A stretch of 6,049 nucleotides of DNA from Minisyncoccota bacterium (GTDB lineage: Bacteria > Patescibacteriota > Minisyncoccia > Minisyncoccales > UBA5738), in assembly GCA_025453415.1 (NCBI GenBank), contig JALOQL010000078.1:1-6049 (forward strand). The letters are read 5' to 3'. The notes beneath the pieces were generated by a model. That model was not told the origin of the DNA and made no database searches. It saw only the letters and a list, made by a program, of their open reading frames with translations. This document shows positions 1-5,535 of the stretch, one piece after another; the first letter of the stretch is position 1, and each line of letters begins with the position of its first letter. Position numbers and translations under genes: made by a program.

Positions 1-1
1 C

Positions 2-619
2 GAAAAGTCGCAACTGGAGCCGGAGGCATTATCACTAATAATCCAAAAAGTTCCGGAAGCTAAATCAAAAGTGGAAGCTCAAGCTCAGATCGTGCGCGAA
101 AAGACGGCCATAATCCAAGAAGAATCACGGCAAAAGAAAGAGGAGGACGAAAAGAAAAGAATAGAAGTAGTTATTGGCCAGCTGGCCGAAGAATATCACA
201 TCGATAAGGTAAAGGCGGAGAAGTTGCTCAAGATTCTTCTTGAGGGAAACATGGGAAAACTCCGTTCTTGGCGGTTAACGCATAGGTTGGATAAGGACTC
301 TTTAGACGGGTTGGCGGACTTATTTAGAAGTTACGAATATTCCTTGTCGGCCGACGGACAGATAGGCTTGGATCGCGGATGGTGGCACGGTTTCACGAGA
401 GAGATGGCAGGGATTATTGGAACATTGCCTTCAATCGATGCCGAAACGAACATCAGGATAATTTCGGTCTTGAGGGTGAGGCGAAAATGGTGGATTTCGA
501 ACAAACTTAAAGAAATTAACTTTTTTAAAATATTCGTAATCCTTTTTTGTTTGACAAGGTGTTTTAAGCGGTTGCAGGTCGGGCCCTTTATTTTTTCATA
601 TTTTGTGTTAAAATTTTGA
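2..619 (+). CDS. Hypothetical protein, 5'-truncated, with charged coiled-coil segment
   Basis: The reading frame is open from the left window edge, so the true start lies upstream; 205 residues are visible. I do not recognise the family. Visible residues about 24-60 are rich in Glu, Lys, Gln and Arg and look like a long helix or coiled coil. A mixed segment follows (about 60-170) with many Leu/Ile and Trp residues, including a GWWHGF motif. From base 521 to the TGA the character changes. About 33 residues become Phe/Ile/Leu/Cys-rich and the DNA becomes strongly AT-rich with T runs, as in intergenic sequence. The real C-terminus may once have lain near base 520, with the present tail being read-through after loss of a stop; a genuine hydrophobic tail is also possible. 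The likely tRNA-Thr promoter lies inside this tail. No signal peptide can be judged because the N-terminus is missing. Confidence 0.55.
   Translation, partial: EKSQLEPEALSLIIQKVPEAKSKVEAQAQIVREKTAIIQEESRQKKEEDEKKRIEVVIGQLAEEYHIDKVKAEKLLKILLEGNMGKLRSWRLTHRLDKDSLDGLADLFRSYEYSLSADGQIGLDRGWWHGFTREMAGIIGTLPSIDAETNIRIISVLRVRRKWWISNKLKEINFFKIFVILFCLTRCFKRLQVGPFIFSYFVLKF
606..614 (+). promoter_or_regulatory. Extended -10 promoter element for tRNA-Thr
   Basis: TGTTAAAAT is an extended -10 (TG, one base, TAAAAT) lying 27 bases before the tRNA. It would start transcription near 621. The -35 region at the right spacing (about 586-591, CTTTAT) is poor, so recognition would depend on the TG extension. It overlaps the last codons of the upstream gene. 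Confidence 0.4.
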
Positions 620-640
620 CGTTACCATTGACAGCATTAT

Positions 641-713
641 GCCGAGATAGCTCAGTTGGTAGAGCGGCGGTATCGTAAACCGCAGGTCGGAGGTTCGACC
701 CCTCTTCTCGGCT
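641..713 (+). tRNA. tRNA-Thr (anticodon CGT)
   Basis: A complete cloverleaf of 73 nt. The acceptor stem GCCGAGA/TCTCGGC pairs over 7 bp. The D stem is GCTC/GAGC around a loop with GG. The anticodon stem is GCGGT/ACCGC with loop ATCGTAA, giving anticodon CGT at 674-676, which reads ACG (Thr). The T stem GGAGG/CCTCT (one G-T pair) carries loop TTCGACC. G1-C72 and C2-G71 fit threonine identity. The discriminator base is T (713), unlike the A73 of E. coli tRNA-Thr. The next bases are CATCA, so CCA is not encoded and must be added by a nucleotidyltransferase. C34 restricts it to ACG, so another Thr isoacceptor must exist elsewhere in the genome. Confidence 0.95.
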
Positions 714-790
714 CATCAAATAAACGAAGCATCCCACAGGGGACGTAGTTCGACCCCTCTTCTCGGCTCATCATATAAACCAATCATCCC
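693..790 (+). repeat. Tandem duplication of the tRNA-Thr 3' end (55-bp period)
   Basis: Bases 693-735 (T arm from GTTCGACC, the 3' acceptor strand, and 22 bases of flank) recur at 748-790 with 40 of 43 positions identical; the first 26 bases are exact. The 12 bases between the copies are not repeated. The second copy lacks the 5' half of a tRNA and cannot fold as one. It may be an integration scar (att-like direct repeat) or a slippage duplication. No integrase lies in the window. Confidence 0.85.
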
Positions 791-803
791 GGTTCCAAGA
801 AAA

Positions 804-845
804 CGGATCAAAGTATCCGGAATTTTTTGTCCGGTTTTGTTTTTG
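804..845 (+). terminator. Overlapping terminator-like hairpins after tRNA-Thr
   Basis: Two alternative stems share bases. CGGAT (804-808) pairs with ATCCG (815-819) and is followed closely by T6 (823-828). CCGGA (817-821) pairs with TCCGG (830-834) and is followed by TTTTGTTTTT. Either fits a Rho-independent terminator for the tRNA-Thr transcript. The second arm overlaps the mgtE promoter. Confidence 0.55.
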
Positions 846-855
846 CGTTTATACT
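827..855 (+). promoter_or_regulatory. Sigma-70-type promoter of mgtE
   Basis: TTGTCC (827-832) and TATACT (850-855) are separated by 17 bp, matching 4/6 and 5/6 of the consensus hexamers. Transcription would begin near 862, leaving a leader of about 25 nt before ATG 887. That is too short for a Mg2+ riboswitch. Confidence 0.55.
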
Positions 856-886
856 TAAGTTAAGGCGTAAATTTCGATCAACGGAA

Positions 887-2125
887 ATGAAAACGGACAA
901 TATCCAAACCCAGCAACCCGCTAGGCGGCGTGAGATTTTCAGAGAGCTTCCTCCGAACCTGCAGGCGCAGGCTTGTTTGATTTTGAGCAAGCACGTTGTT
1001 TACGAGCTGTTGTCCAAAATGACTAACGCCGACGTGGCCGAGATGCTGGCCCATCTGGATCCCGACGAGGCCACCGATGTCCTCCAACTTTTTTCGACGG
1101 AAAAACAAAAGCGGTTATTGGCGATATTGGACGGGGAGATCAGGGGCGCCGTGGAGAAATTGATGCGGTTTGACCCCAGCACCGCGGCCGGTTTGATGGA
1201 CATCGATTACATCCAGGTCAACGAGAACGAGAACATCGCCGAAGTGGCGCGGCAATTCAAGATCCATGAAAAGCGGACCGGCCGCCTGCCGGTGATAATC
1301 GTTCTCAAGGAGAACGGGGAATTACTGGGGTATCTCCCGGGGCACGAGCTGGGCTTTGCTCGCCTGAAAGACAAGGCCCGGAAATACGTCCGGAAAATTA
1401 CCACCATTCCGCATTCGGCAAGCCGGGACGAAACCATCGAAATTTTCCGCAGCTACCCGCACGCGAAAATGGCGGTGCTGGGCGCGACGGGGCAGGTTCT
1501 GGGTATAATTTATTCGGACGATGTTTTGCGCCTTTTGCGCGAGCAGGAAAGCGAGTCCCTTTACGATTTTGCCGGCGTTTCGGAAGAGGAGAGTGTTTTT
1601 GACGGCGCGGCGCAAAAAGTGAAATTCCGGTACAAATGGCTGATCATCAACCTGGCAACGGCGTTCCTGGCCTCGTTTGTCGTGAGCCTTTTCGACGCCA
1701 CCATTGCGAAGTATGTTTTGCTGGCGGTCTATATGCCGATCATCGCCGGTATGGGCGGCAACGCCGCCACCCAAACGATGGCGGTTATGGTCCGGGGCAT
1801 CACGCTCAAACAGATAGACCTGGCCGCTCCGTTTTACACGCTCAAAAAGGAGGTGCTGGCGGGGCTGGTCAACGGCGCGATCAACGGACTGATCGTGGCC
1901 GCGGTGGTGATCGCGCTCAACCGCGACGTGACGATCGCGCTTGTTCTGGCCATGGCCATGGTGGTCAACCTGGTGGTGGCCGCGTTTTTCGGCACGCTGA
2001 TCCCTCTTTTTATGAAAAAGATCGGCAAGGATCCGGCGTCGTCGGCAACCATTTTCATTACCACCGCGACCGACGTTTTAGGATTCCTGGCGTTCTTGGG
2101 TCTGGCGACGCTGCTGCTGCCCTGA
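887..2125 (+). CDS. mgtE: Magnesium transporter MgtE
   Basis: A 412-residue homodimeric Mg2+ channel/transporter of the inner membrane. In this family the cytoplasmic domains sense Mg2+ and close the pore when it is plentiful. Residues about 20-105 form the helical MgtE N domain (LPP and DPDEA repeats). Residues about 106-222 form a CBS pair, followed by a connecting helix and five membrane segments (about 251-270, 275-300, 322-345, 350-375, 385-411). The family signature MGGNAATQ is at 289-296. Asp396 in TATD matches the conserved pore aspartate. At 412 residues it is somewhat shorter than typical members (about 450), mainly in the N domain. I chose ATG 887 because a good promoter puts the transcription start near 862, which rules out the TTG at 827 that lies in the promoter and terminator. 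No clear Shine-Dalgarno site is present. It appears to be a single-gene transcript. Co2+ or Ni2+ transport cannot be excluded. Confidence 0.95.
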   Translation: MKTDNIQTQQPARRREIFRELPPNLQAQACLILSKHVVYELLSKMTNADVAEMLAHLDPDEATDVLQLFSTEKQKRLLAILDGEIRGAVEKLMRFDPSTAAGLMDIDYIQVNENENIAEVARQFKIHEKRTGRLPVIIVLKENGELLGYLPGHELGFARLKDKARKYVRKITTIPHSASRDETIEIFRSYPHAKMAVLGATGQVLGIIYSDDVLRLLREQESESLYDFAGVSEEESVFDGAAQKVKFRYKWLIINLATAFLASFVVSLFDATIAKYVLLAVYMPIIAGMGGNAATQTMAVMVRGITLKQIDLAAPFYTLKKEVLAGLVNGAINGLIVAAVVIALNRDVTIALVLAMAMVVNLVVAAFFGTLIPLFMKKIGKDPASSATIFITTATDVLGFLAFLGLATLLLP

Positions 2126-2138
2126 TGCTTATTTTCAT

Positions 2139-2166
2139 TTGTAATAATCCGCAATAGTGCTATATA
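2139..2166 (+). promoter_or_regulatory. Promoter of the small orphan gene
   Basis: TTGTAA (2139-2144) and TATATA (2161-2166) are 16 bp apart, with TGC just before the -10 as an extended element. The expected start is near 2173, giving a leader of about 33 nt that holds the strong ribosome binding site at 2193-2200. Confidence 0.5.
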
Positions 2167-2192
2167 GACCTCACAATTCGCATTCTGTCTAT

Positions 2193-2200
2193 GGAGGTGA
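2193..2200 (+). promoter_or_regulatory. Strong Shine-Dalgarno site fixing the start at 2206
   Basis: GGAGGTGA is eight bases complementary to the 16S rRNA 3' end, 5 bases before ATG 2206. It is by far the best ribosome binding site in the window; mgtE, prfB and ftsX show none of comparable quality. Confidence 0.85.
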
Positions 2201-2205
2201 TTTGG

Positions 2206-2475
2206 ATGCCGGATATGGAAAAAAGCGTAACGATCTATAATGCGATGGGAGTGAAACTAGTAGGCCCTTCCGGAATGGGCTGGGGGCCGGACCATAATCT
2301 CGCGCCGGGAGTTTATTATCAAATAAATTCCTGTAAAGAGGGGGCGCAAATGGTTCTGTTAAAAATCGTCGAAGTTAATTGCGGAGCGAGTCAAAATTTA
2401 CCGAAATTGGGAAGATATGTCTTTGTCGCCGAAGGAGACGGACAGATGCTTTTCAGAAGGGAGCCGGCCGCATAG
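2206..2475 (+). CDS. Small hypothetical protein (89 aa), beta-rich
   Basis: I do not recognise a named family. The start is ATG 2206 because the near-perfect Shine-Dalgarno GGAGGTGA (2193-2200) sits 5 bases before it; the upstream in-frame ATG 2191 overlaps that site. The 89 residues have no signal peptide or membrane segment. The first half alternates short beta-prone stretches with Gly/Pro turns: VTIYNAMG (8-15), then LAPGVYYQI and LLKIVEV. This order loosely resembles the Ig-like C-terminal sorting domain of type IX secretion substrates (IYN..G, L..GVY, KIV). That resemblance is by eye only; here it stands alone, and a T9SS would be unexpected in this kind of organism. Two Cys residues are present. 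It has its own promoter and terminator, so it is probably monocistronic. The ribosome binding site is the strongest in the window, suggesting high translation. Confidence 0.75.
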   Translation: MPDMEKSVTIYNAMGVKLVGPSGMGWGPDHNLAPGVYYQINSCKEGAQMVLLKIVEVNCGASQNLPKLGRYVFVAEGDGQMLFRREPAA

Positions 2476-2511
2476 GCAGATATCCATCAGGGATCTCTGC
2501 AAATCTTTTTT
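2476..2511 (+). terminator. Rho-independent terminator of the small orphan gene
   Basis: GCAGA (2476-2480) pairs with TCTGC (2496-2500). After one mismatch, ATCC pairs with GGAT around a 5-base loop. AAATC and T6 (2506-2511) follow. It begins directly after the TAG stop. Confidence 0.75.
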
Positions 2512-2529
2512 AATAGGGACGCATATTTT

Positions 2530-2558
2530 TTGATTTTTGATGCGATTTTTGGTAAATT
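2530..2558 (+). promoter_or_regulatory. Possible promoter of prfB
   Basis: TTGATT (2530-2535) and TAAATT (2553-2558) are 17 bp apart, each matching 4 of 6 consensus bases. It would give a leader of about 20 nt. It lies after the preceding terminator, where a promoter is expected, but the match is modest. Confidence 0.35.
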
Positions 2559-2584
2559 GGCAGTGTAGTAATTCGTGAAACACC

Positions 2585-3650
2585 ATGGACATAGCTACCC
2601 GAGTCGAAGAATTGCAGGCTAAGCTCCGCCAACTGGCGGACCGTCTTTGACGTTCCGGTCAAAAAGGAAAAAATAAAGGAGTTGGAGGAACAGACTACGC
2701 GGCCGGATTTTTGGGGATTTCCCGAACAAGCGGCGCTTGTATCCGAAGAGCTTGCCGACCTCAAGAAGACTGTTTCCGACATCGAAGATTTGCAGGTGGA
2801 ATTGGAAATGCTTTCCGAGGATACCGCTGAAACCGATATTGATGCCGTGGCCAAAAAACTGGAAGAAAAAGAAATTCTGGTCTTCCTGTCGGGCAAATAC
2901 GACCGCGCCAATGCGGTTCTCACGATCCATTCGGGTGCGGGCGGCATGGATGCCCAGGATTGGGGTGCGATGCTCTTGCGGATGTATTCCCGCTACTGCG
3001 AGCGCCAGGGTTTCAAAATGACGGTTTTGAATGAATCTTTCGGCGAAGGGGTTACCGAGGGCCGGGTTGGATACAAAGAGGTTTCGGTATATATTAAAGG
3101 AGTGAGGGCCTATGGTTTTCTGAAAAAGGAAACCGGAGTACATCGCCTGGTGCGCCTGTCGCCGTTCAATGCCAAGCATTTGCGGCAGACGTCGTTTGCG
3201 CTGGTCGAAGTGCATCCGGAATTTCCGGCAAGCGATATCAAGAGCATCGAATTGAAGCCTGAAGATTTGCGGATAGATTTTTACCGGTCTTCGGGGCCGG
3301 GAGGGCAGTATGTAAACAAGCGCGAATCCGCGGTGCGGATAACGCACCTCCCGACGGGACTGTTCGCAACTTGCCAGACCGAACGTTTGCAGGGACAAAA
3401 CCGCGACCGCGCCATGGAACTGCTGAAGATGAAAATATTCCACCTGATGCGGGAATCGCGCGAGACCGAACTTTCCAAGATCAAAGGCGACCGGGTTTCG
3501 CCCAGCTGGTCCAATCAGATCCGCAATTACGTGATGGATCCGTACAAACTGGTTAAAGACGTGCGCACCGATGTGCAGACTTCGCAAATCGACGACGTGC
3601 TGGACGGCAATTTGGATGAATTCATCGACGCCGAAATTAAGTTACCCTAA
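2585..3650 (+). CDS. prfB: Peptide chain release factor 2, with programmed +1 frameshift
   Basis: RF2 recognises UGA and UAA and triggers release of the finished protein in the ribosome. The gene is read in two frames: ATG 2585 through CTT 2645-2647, then a +1 shift over T2648, and on from GAC 2649 to TAA 3648-3650. The joined product is 354 residues, close to E. coli RF2 (365). The stop-recognition motif SPF, diagnostic of RF2 over RF1, is at 192-194. The catalytic GGQ is at 239-241. The N-terminal part (1-110) is the helical domain. Proline 238 precedes GGQ where bacterial RF2 usually has Ala, Ser or Thr. The shift is autoregulatory: scarce RF2 slows termination at the in-frame UGA and favours the shift. 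No good Shine-Dalgarno site precedes ATG 2585. The prfB-ftsE-ftsX order is conserved in many bacteria. Reading from 2682 alone would lose the N-terminus. Confidence 0.96.
2625..2651 (+). promoter_or_regulatory. prfB programmed frameshift site with upstream hairpin
   Basis: The slippery heptamer CTTTGAC (2645-2651) is identical to the E. coli site: CTT in the P site, TGA in the A site, then C. The AGGGGG stimulator seen 3 bases upstream in E. coli is missing. In its place lies a perfect 6-bp hairpin, TCCGCC (2625-2630), loop AACT, GGCGGA (2635-2640), ending 4 bases before CTT. GGCGG could also pair imperfectly with the anti-Shine-Dalgarno (4 of 5 bases). Confidence 0.85.
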
Positions 3651-3660
3651 ATAAATTATC

Positions 3661-3788
3661 AATTTTCAATTTACAGTTTTCATTGAATTTTCAATGTATC
3701 AATGTACCAAACGGATGCTGATGTATTCCTGTTTGAAAATTGGATAGTTGGCCATTCATTGGAAATTGGAAATTGGAAATTGAAAATT
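3661..3788 (+). repeat. Inverted arrays of 7-base repeats in the prfB-ftsE gap
   Basis: The 152-bp gap is AT-rich. The right array is GGAAATT three times then GAAAATT (3761-3788). The left array is AATTTTC, AATTTAC, AGTTTTC (3661-3681), the reverse complement of the same heptad with a few changes. AATTTTCAATTT (3661-3672) and AAATTGAAAATT (3777-3788) are exact 12-bp complements. Between them lie a small palindrome, CATTGA/TCAATG (3681-3696), and a perfect tandem 8-mer, TCAATGTA (3691-3706). I see no clear promoter or T-tract terminator here. Confidence 0.7.
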
Positions 3789-3792
3789 ATTC

Positions 3793-3798
3793 GGGGAG
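3793..3798 (+). promoter_or_regulatory. Shine-Dalgarno site of ftsE
   Basis: GGGGAG lies 4 bases before ATG 3803. It favours this start over the in-frame upstream ATG 3740, whose extra 21 codons would run through the heptad repeat array. Confidence 0.65.
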
Positions 3799-3802
3799 CT
3801 CC

Positions 3803-4501
3803 ATGATCAATTTCAACAACATTACCAAAATTTACTCTTCCAAAGCTTCCGGAGTAACCAACGTGGTCGCCCTGGATGGGATAAATTTTGGCGTACAAAA
3901 GGGAGAATTTGTTTCGGTGGTCGGGCGGTCCGGCGCGGGTAAGACCACGCTCTTCCGGATGATGCTGGTTCAGGATAAGCCGACCAGCGGTACGATTTTT
4001 TTCAAGGACCAGAATATTTTCCGGTTGAACCAAGGCAAGCTGAATAATTTGCGCCGGAACATGGGCCCGGTTTTCCAAGACTACAAGCTTTTGCCCAACA
4101 TGAACGTTTACGACAATATCGCCTACGTAATGAAGGTTGTCGGCGCCTCCGACGCCGAAATCAAACGCGACGTGCCCCGCATCCTGGAGATCGTGGAGCT
4201 CGAAGACCGCCAGAAAAATCTGCCGGTAGAGCTTTCGGGCGGCGAGTGCCAGCGGGCGGCAATCGCCCGGGCTCTCGTGCACCGGCCCGAAGTGGTATTG
4301 GCCGACGAGCCGACCGGCAACCTTGACCCTTATCATACTTTGGATGTGCTCCGCTTGCTGCTCAAGATCAACGAAATGGGCACGACCGTGCTCCTGGCCA
4401 CGCACAACCGTGAAGTGGTCAACAAGCTGAAAAAGCGCGTGGTGACCCTGGAAAAGGGCAAGATAATCCGCGACGAAGCCAACGGCCGTTTTGCGCTTTA
4501 G
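3803..4501 (+). CDS. ftsE: Cell division ATP-binding protein FtsE
   Basis: A 232-residue ABC ATPase, the cytoplasmic half of FtsEX. In known bacteria the complex couples ATP hydrolysis at the division site to activation of peptidoglycan hydrolases outside the membrane. All nucleotide-binding motifs are present: Walker A GRSGAGKTT (41-49, Lys47), Q-loop Gln92, signature LSGGECQR (144-151), Walker B VVLADEP (164-170, Asp168/Glu169), D-loop NLD (173-175) and switch His201. Cys149 stands where the second-half Gln of LSGGEQQ is usual. Length is near the family norm (about 220-230). ATG 3803 has a GGGGAG site and starts the protein at MINFNNI, the usual FtsE N-terminus. ftsX follows, which makes the FtsE assignment much firmer than ABC similarity alone. 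The stop codon lies inside a perfect 10-bp inverted repeat. Confidence 0.95.
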   Translation: MINFNNITKIYSSKASGVTNVVALDGINFGVQKGEFVSVVGRSGAGKTTLFRMMLVQDKPTSGTIFFKDQNIFRLNQGKLNNLRRNMGPVFQDYKLLPNMNVYDNIAYVMKVVGASDAEIKRDVPRILEIVELEDRQKNLPVELSGGECQRAAIARALVHRPEVVLADEPTGNLDPYHTLDVLRLLLKINEMGTTVLLATHNREVVNKLKKRVVTLEKGKIIRDEANGRFAL

Positions 4502-4510
4502 CGCAAAACG
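4487..4510 (+). repeat. Perfect inverted repeat across the ftsE stop codon
   Basis: CGTTTTGCGC (4487-4496) and GCGCAAAACG (4501-4510) are exact complements with loop TTTA. The TAG stop straddles the loop and the right arm. No T-tract follows, so it is not a standard terminator. It could stabilise the ftsE mRNA end or affect termination and downstream initiation. Confidence 0.75.
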
Positions 4511-4524
4511 TCCAGATAAACACG

Positions 4525-4602
4525 GATTTAAGATTTAAGATTTAGGAATTGTGATTCATTCTTAAATCCTAAATCATAAATCCTAAATCGTAAATTTTTT
4601 TT
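4525..4602 (+). terminator. Heptad-repeat hairpin with T8 between ftsE and ftsX
   Basis: The left array is GATTTAA, GATTTAA, GATTTAG (4525-4545). The right array is five copies of NTAAATC/T (4562-4596). The left three pair with 4569-4589 with two mismatches, plus two extra pairs, around a loop of about 19 bases; other registers are possible because the unit repeats. G-TAAA and then T8 (4595-4602) follow, one base before the ftsX ATG. It looks like an intrinsic terminator or attenuator, but it is AT-rich, so its strength is uncertain. Confidence 0.5.
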
Positions 4603-4603
4603 C

Positions 4604-5512
4604 ATGTTTAATTCTTTAAAGAGGATAATCGGTTTGGGATGGCAGAATCTGGCGCGCGACGGCGGGATCGCGGTGGCCAACGTTTTCATCGTCATGATCC
4701 CCATTTTGCTGACCTCGGCGCTTTTTGTGGCCAAGGATGTAAGCGATTTTTTGATCGATGACCTGCAGGCGAAGGCCGATATTTCCATATATTTCAACGA
4801 TAGCGTTTCACAGGACGATATTTTGAAAGTGCAGGACAATGTCCGCGGTATTCCCGGAGTGACCGGGGTGGAATACGTTTCCAAGGACGAGGCGCTGGCG
4901 GCGTTCACCAAGCGCCACGAAAACGAACCGGTTCTGCTCGAATCGCTGCAGGAGATAAACGAGAATCCATTTTTGCCGTCGCTCAACGTCAATGCCGAGA
5001 CCACGGCGCAATACGAGCAGGTGGCCGCGCTGCTGGCCGGAGACGATTACCGGGACATGGTCAACAAGGTCAATTACAGCGAGAAAAAGACGGTTATCGA
5101 AAATATCTTCGCGCTGACGGCCGGGGCGCAAAAAGTGGGCCTGTCGCTGTTCATCCTCCTGGGCCTGGTGTCGGTGATGGTGACTTTCAACACCGTGAGC
5201 ATGGCCATCCGGGGCCGCGGCATCGAGGTCGGCATCCAGCGGCTGGTGGGAGCGTCGCGCTGGTTCATCCGGGGGCAATTCCTGGTCCAGGGAGTGATAT
5301 TTGGCATCCTGGGGGCGCTCTTTTCGCTGTTCGTGACCCTTGCGGTTTGTTGGTATCTCAATCCGTTCCTGGCGACCATCCTGCCGGGTATGGATGTCTG
5401 GCAGAATGTCATGCGAAACCTTTGGCCGCTTTTCGGTGTCCAGTTGGCGATCGGCGCGGGCCTGGGAATGTTCTCCAGCCTCATCGCCATCGGTCGCCAC
5501 TTGAAAGTTTAG
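4604..5512 (+). CDS. ftsX: Cell division protein FtsX
   Basis: The 302-residue membrane partner of FtsE. It passes the ATPase signal across the membrane, typically to amidase activators or endopeptidases. The topology is typical: a short cytoplasmic N-terminus (SLKRIIGLGWQNLARDGG), TM1 about 22-43, a large outside domain about 44-175, then TM2 about 176-199, TM3 about 225-252 and TM4 about 273-297. NPFLPSL (121-127) in the outer domain matches the conserved NPxP-type motif of FtsX. Length is normal. ATG 4604 is supported by the family-like N-terminus. No Shine-Dalgarno site precedes it; the bases before it are T8 then C. The 102-bp gap to ftsE, holding two hairpins, is unusual because these genes often overlap or nearly touch. 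No hydrolase or activator gene follows within the window; a tRNA does. Confidence 0.95.
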   Translation: MFNSLKRIIGLGWQNLARDGGIAVANVFIVMIPILLTSALFVAKDVSDFLIDDLQAKADISIYFNDSVSQDDILKVQDNVRGIPGVTGVEYVSKDEALAAFTKRHENEPVLLESLQEINENPFLPSLNVNAETTAQYEQVAALLAGDDYRDMVNKVNYSEKKTVIENIFALTAGAQKVGLSLFILLGLVSVMVTFNTVSMAIRGRGIEVGIQRLVGASRWFIRGQFLVQGVIFGILGALFSLFVTLAVCWYLNPFLATILPGMDVWQNVMRNLWPLFGVQLAIGAGLGMFSSLIAIGRHLKV

Positions 5513-5529
5513 CCATAATTAGCTAGAAT
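5501..5529 (+). promoter_or_regulatory. Strong promoter in the ftsX 3' end, reading towards tRNA-Gln
   Basis: TTGAAA (5501-5506) and TAGAAT (5524-5529) are exactly 17 bp apart, each 5/6 to consensus. This is the best sigma-70-type promoter in the window. The expected start is near 5536, about 110 nt before tRNA-Gln. Confidence 0.6.
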
Positions 5530-5535
5530 ACGACA

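Noticed and set aside
551..633. TTGACA at 551-556 and 628-633 as -35 boxes for tRNA-Thr
   Set aside because: The first has no -10 at 16-18 bp; the second lies only 8 bases before the tRNA, so its -10 would fall inside the tRNA.
827..886. TTG start giving mgtE 20 extra residues
   Set aside because: This stretch contains the -35 and -10 boxes and a terminator arm, and the extra residues are not MgtE-like.
841..887. Mg2+ riboswitch (M-box) before mgtE
   Set aside because: The predicted leader is only about 25 nt, and no M-box core is visible.
2123..2125. UGA recoded as glycine
   Set aside because: TGA ends mgtE in the right place, and RF2, which reads UGA, is present with a UGA-dependent frameshift.
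1636..2157. Plus-strand frame of 173 codons inside mgtE
   Set aside because: An off-frame reading of the mgtE membrane domain, rich in Gly, Arg and His as expected for a shifted GC-rich gene.
2585..2682. prfB as a pseudogene or sequencing frameshift
   Set aside because: The break falls exactly at CTTTGAC, the known RF2 programmed frameshift site, and both halves join into a full-length RF2.
2619..3587. Long minus-strand reading frame opposite prfB
   Set aside because: It mirrors the codon pattern of prfB, and its translation resembles no protein family. The similar minus-strand frames at 3680-4405 (ftsE) and 4808-5500 (ftsX) were dropped for the same reason.
3758..3788. CRISPR array
   Set aside because: Units are 7 bases long with no spacers, and no cas genes are present.
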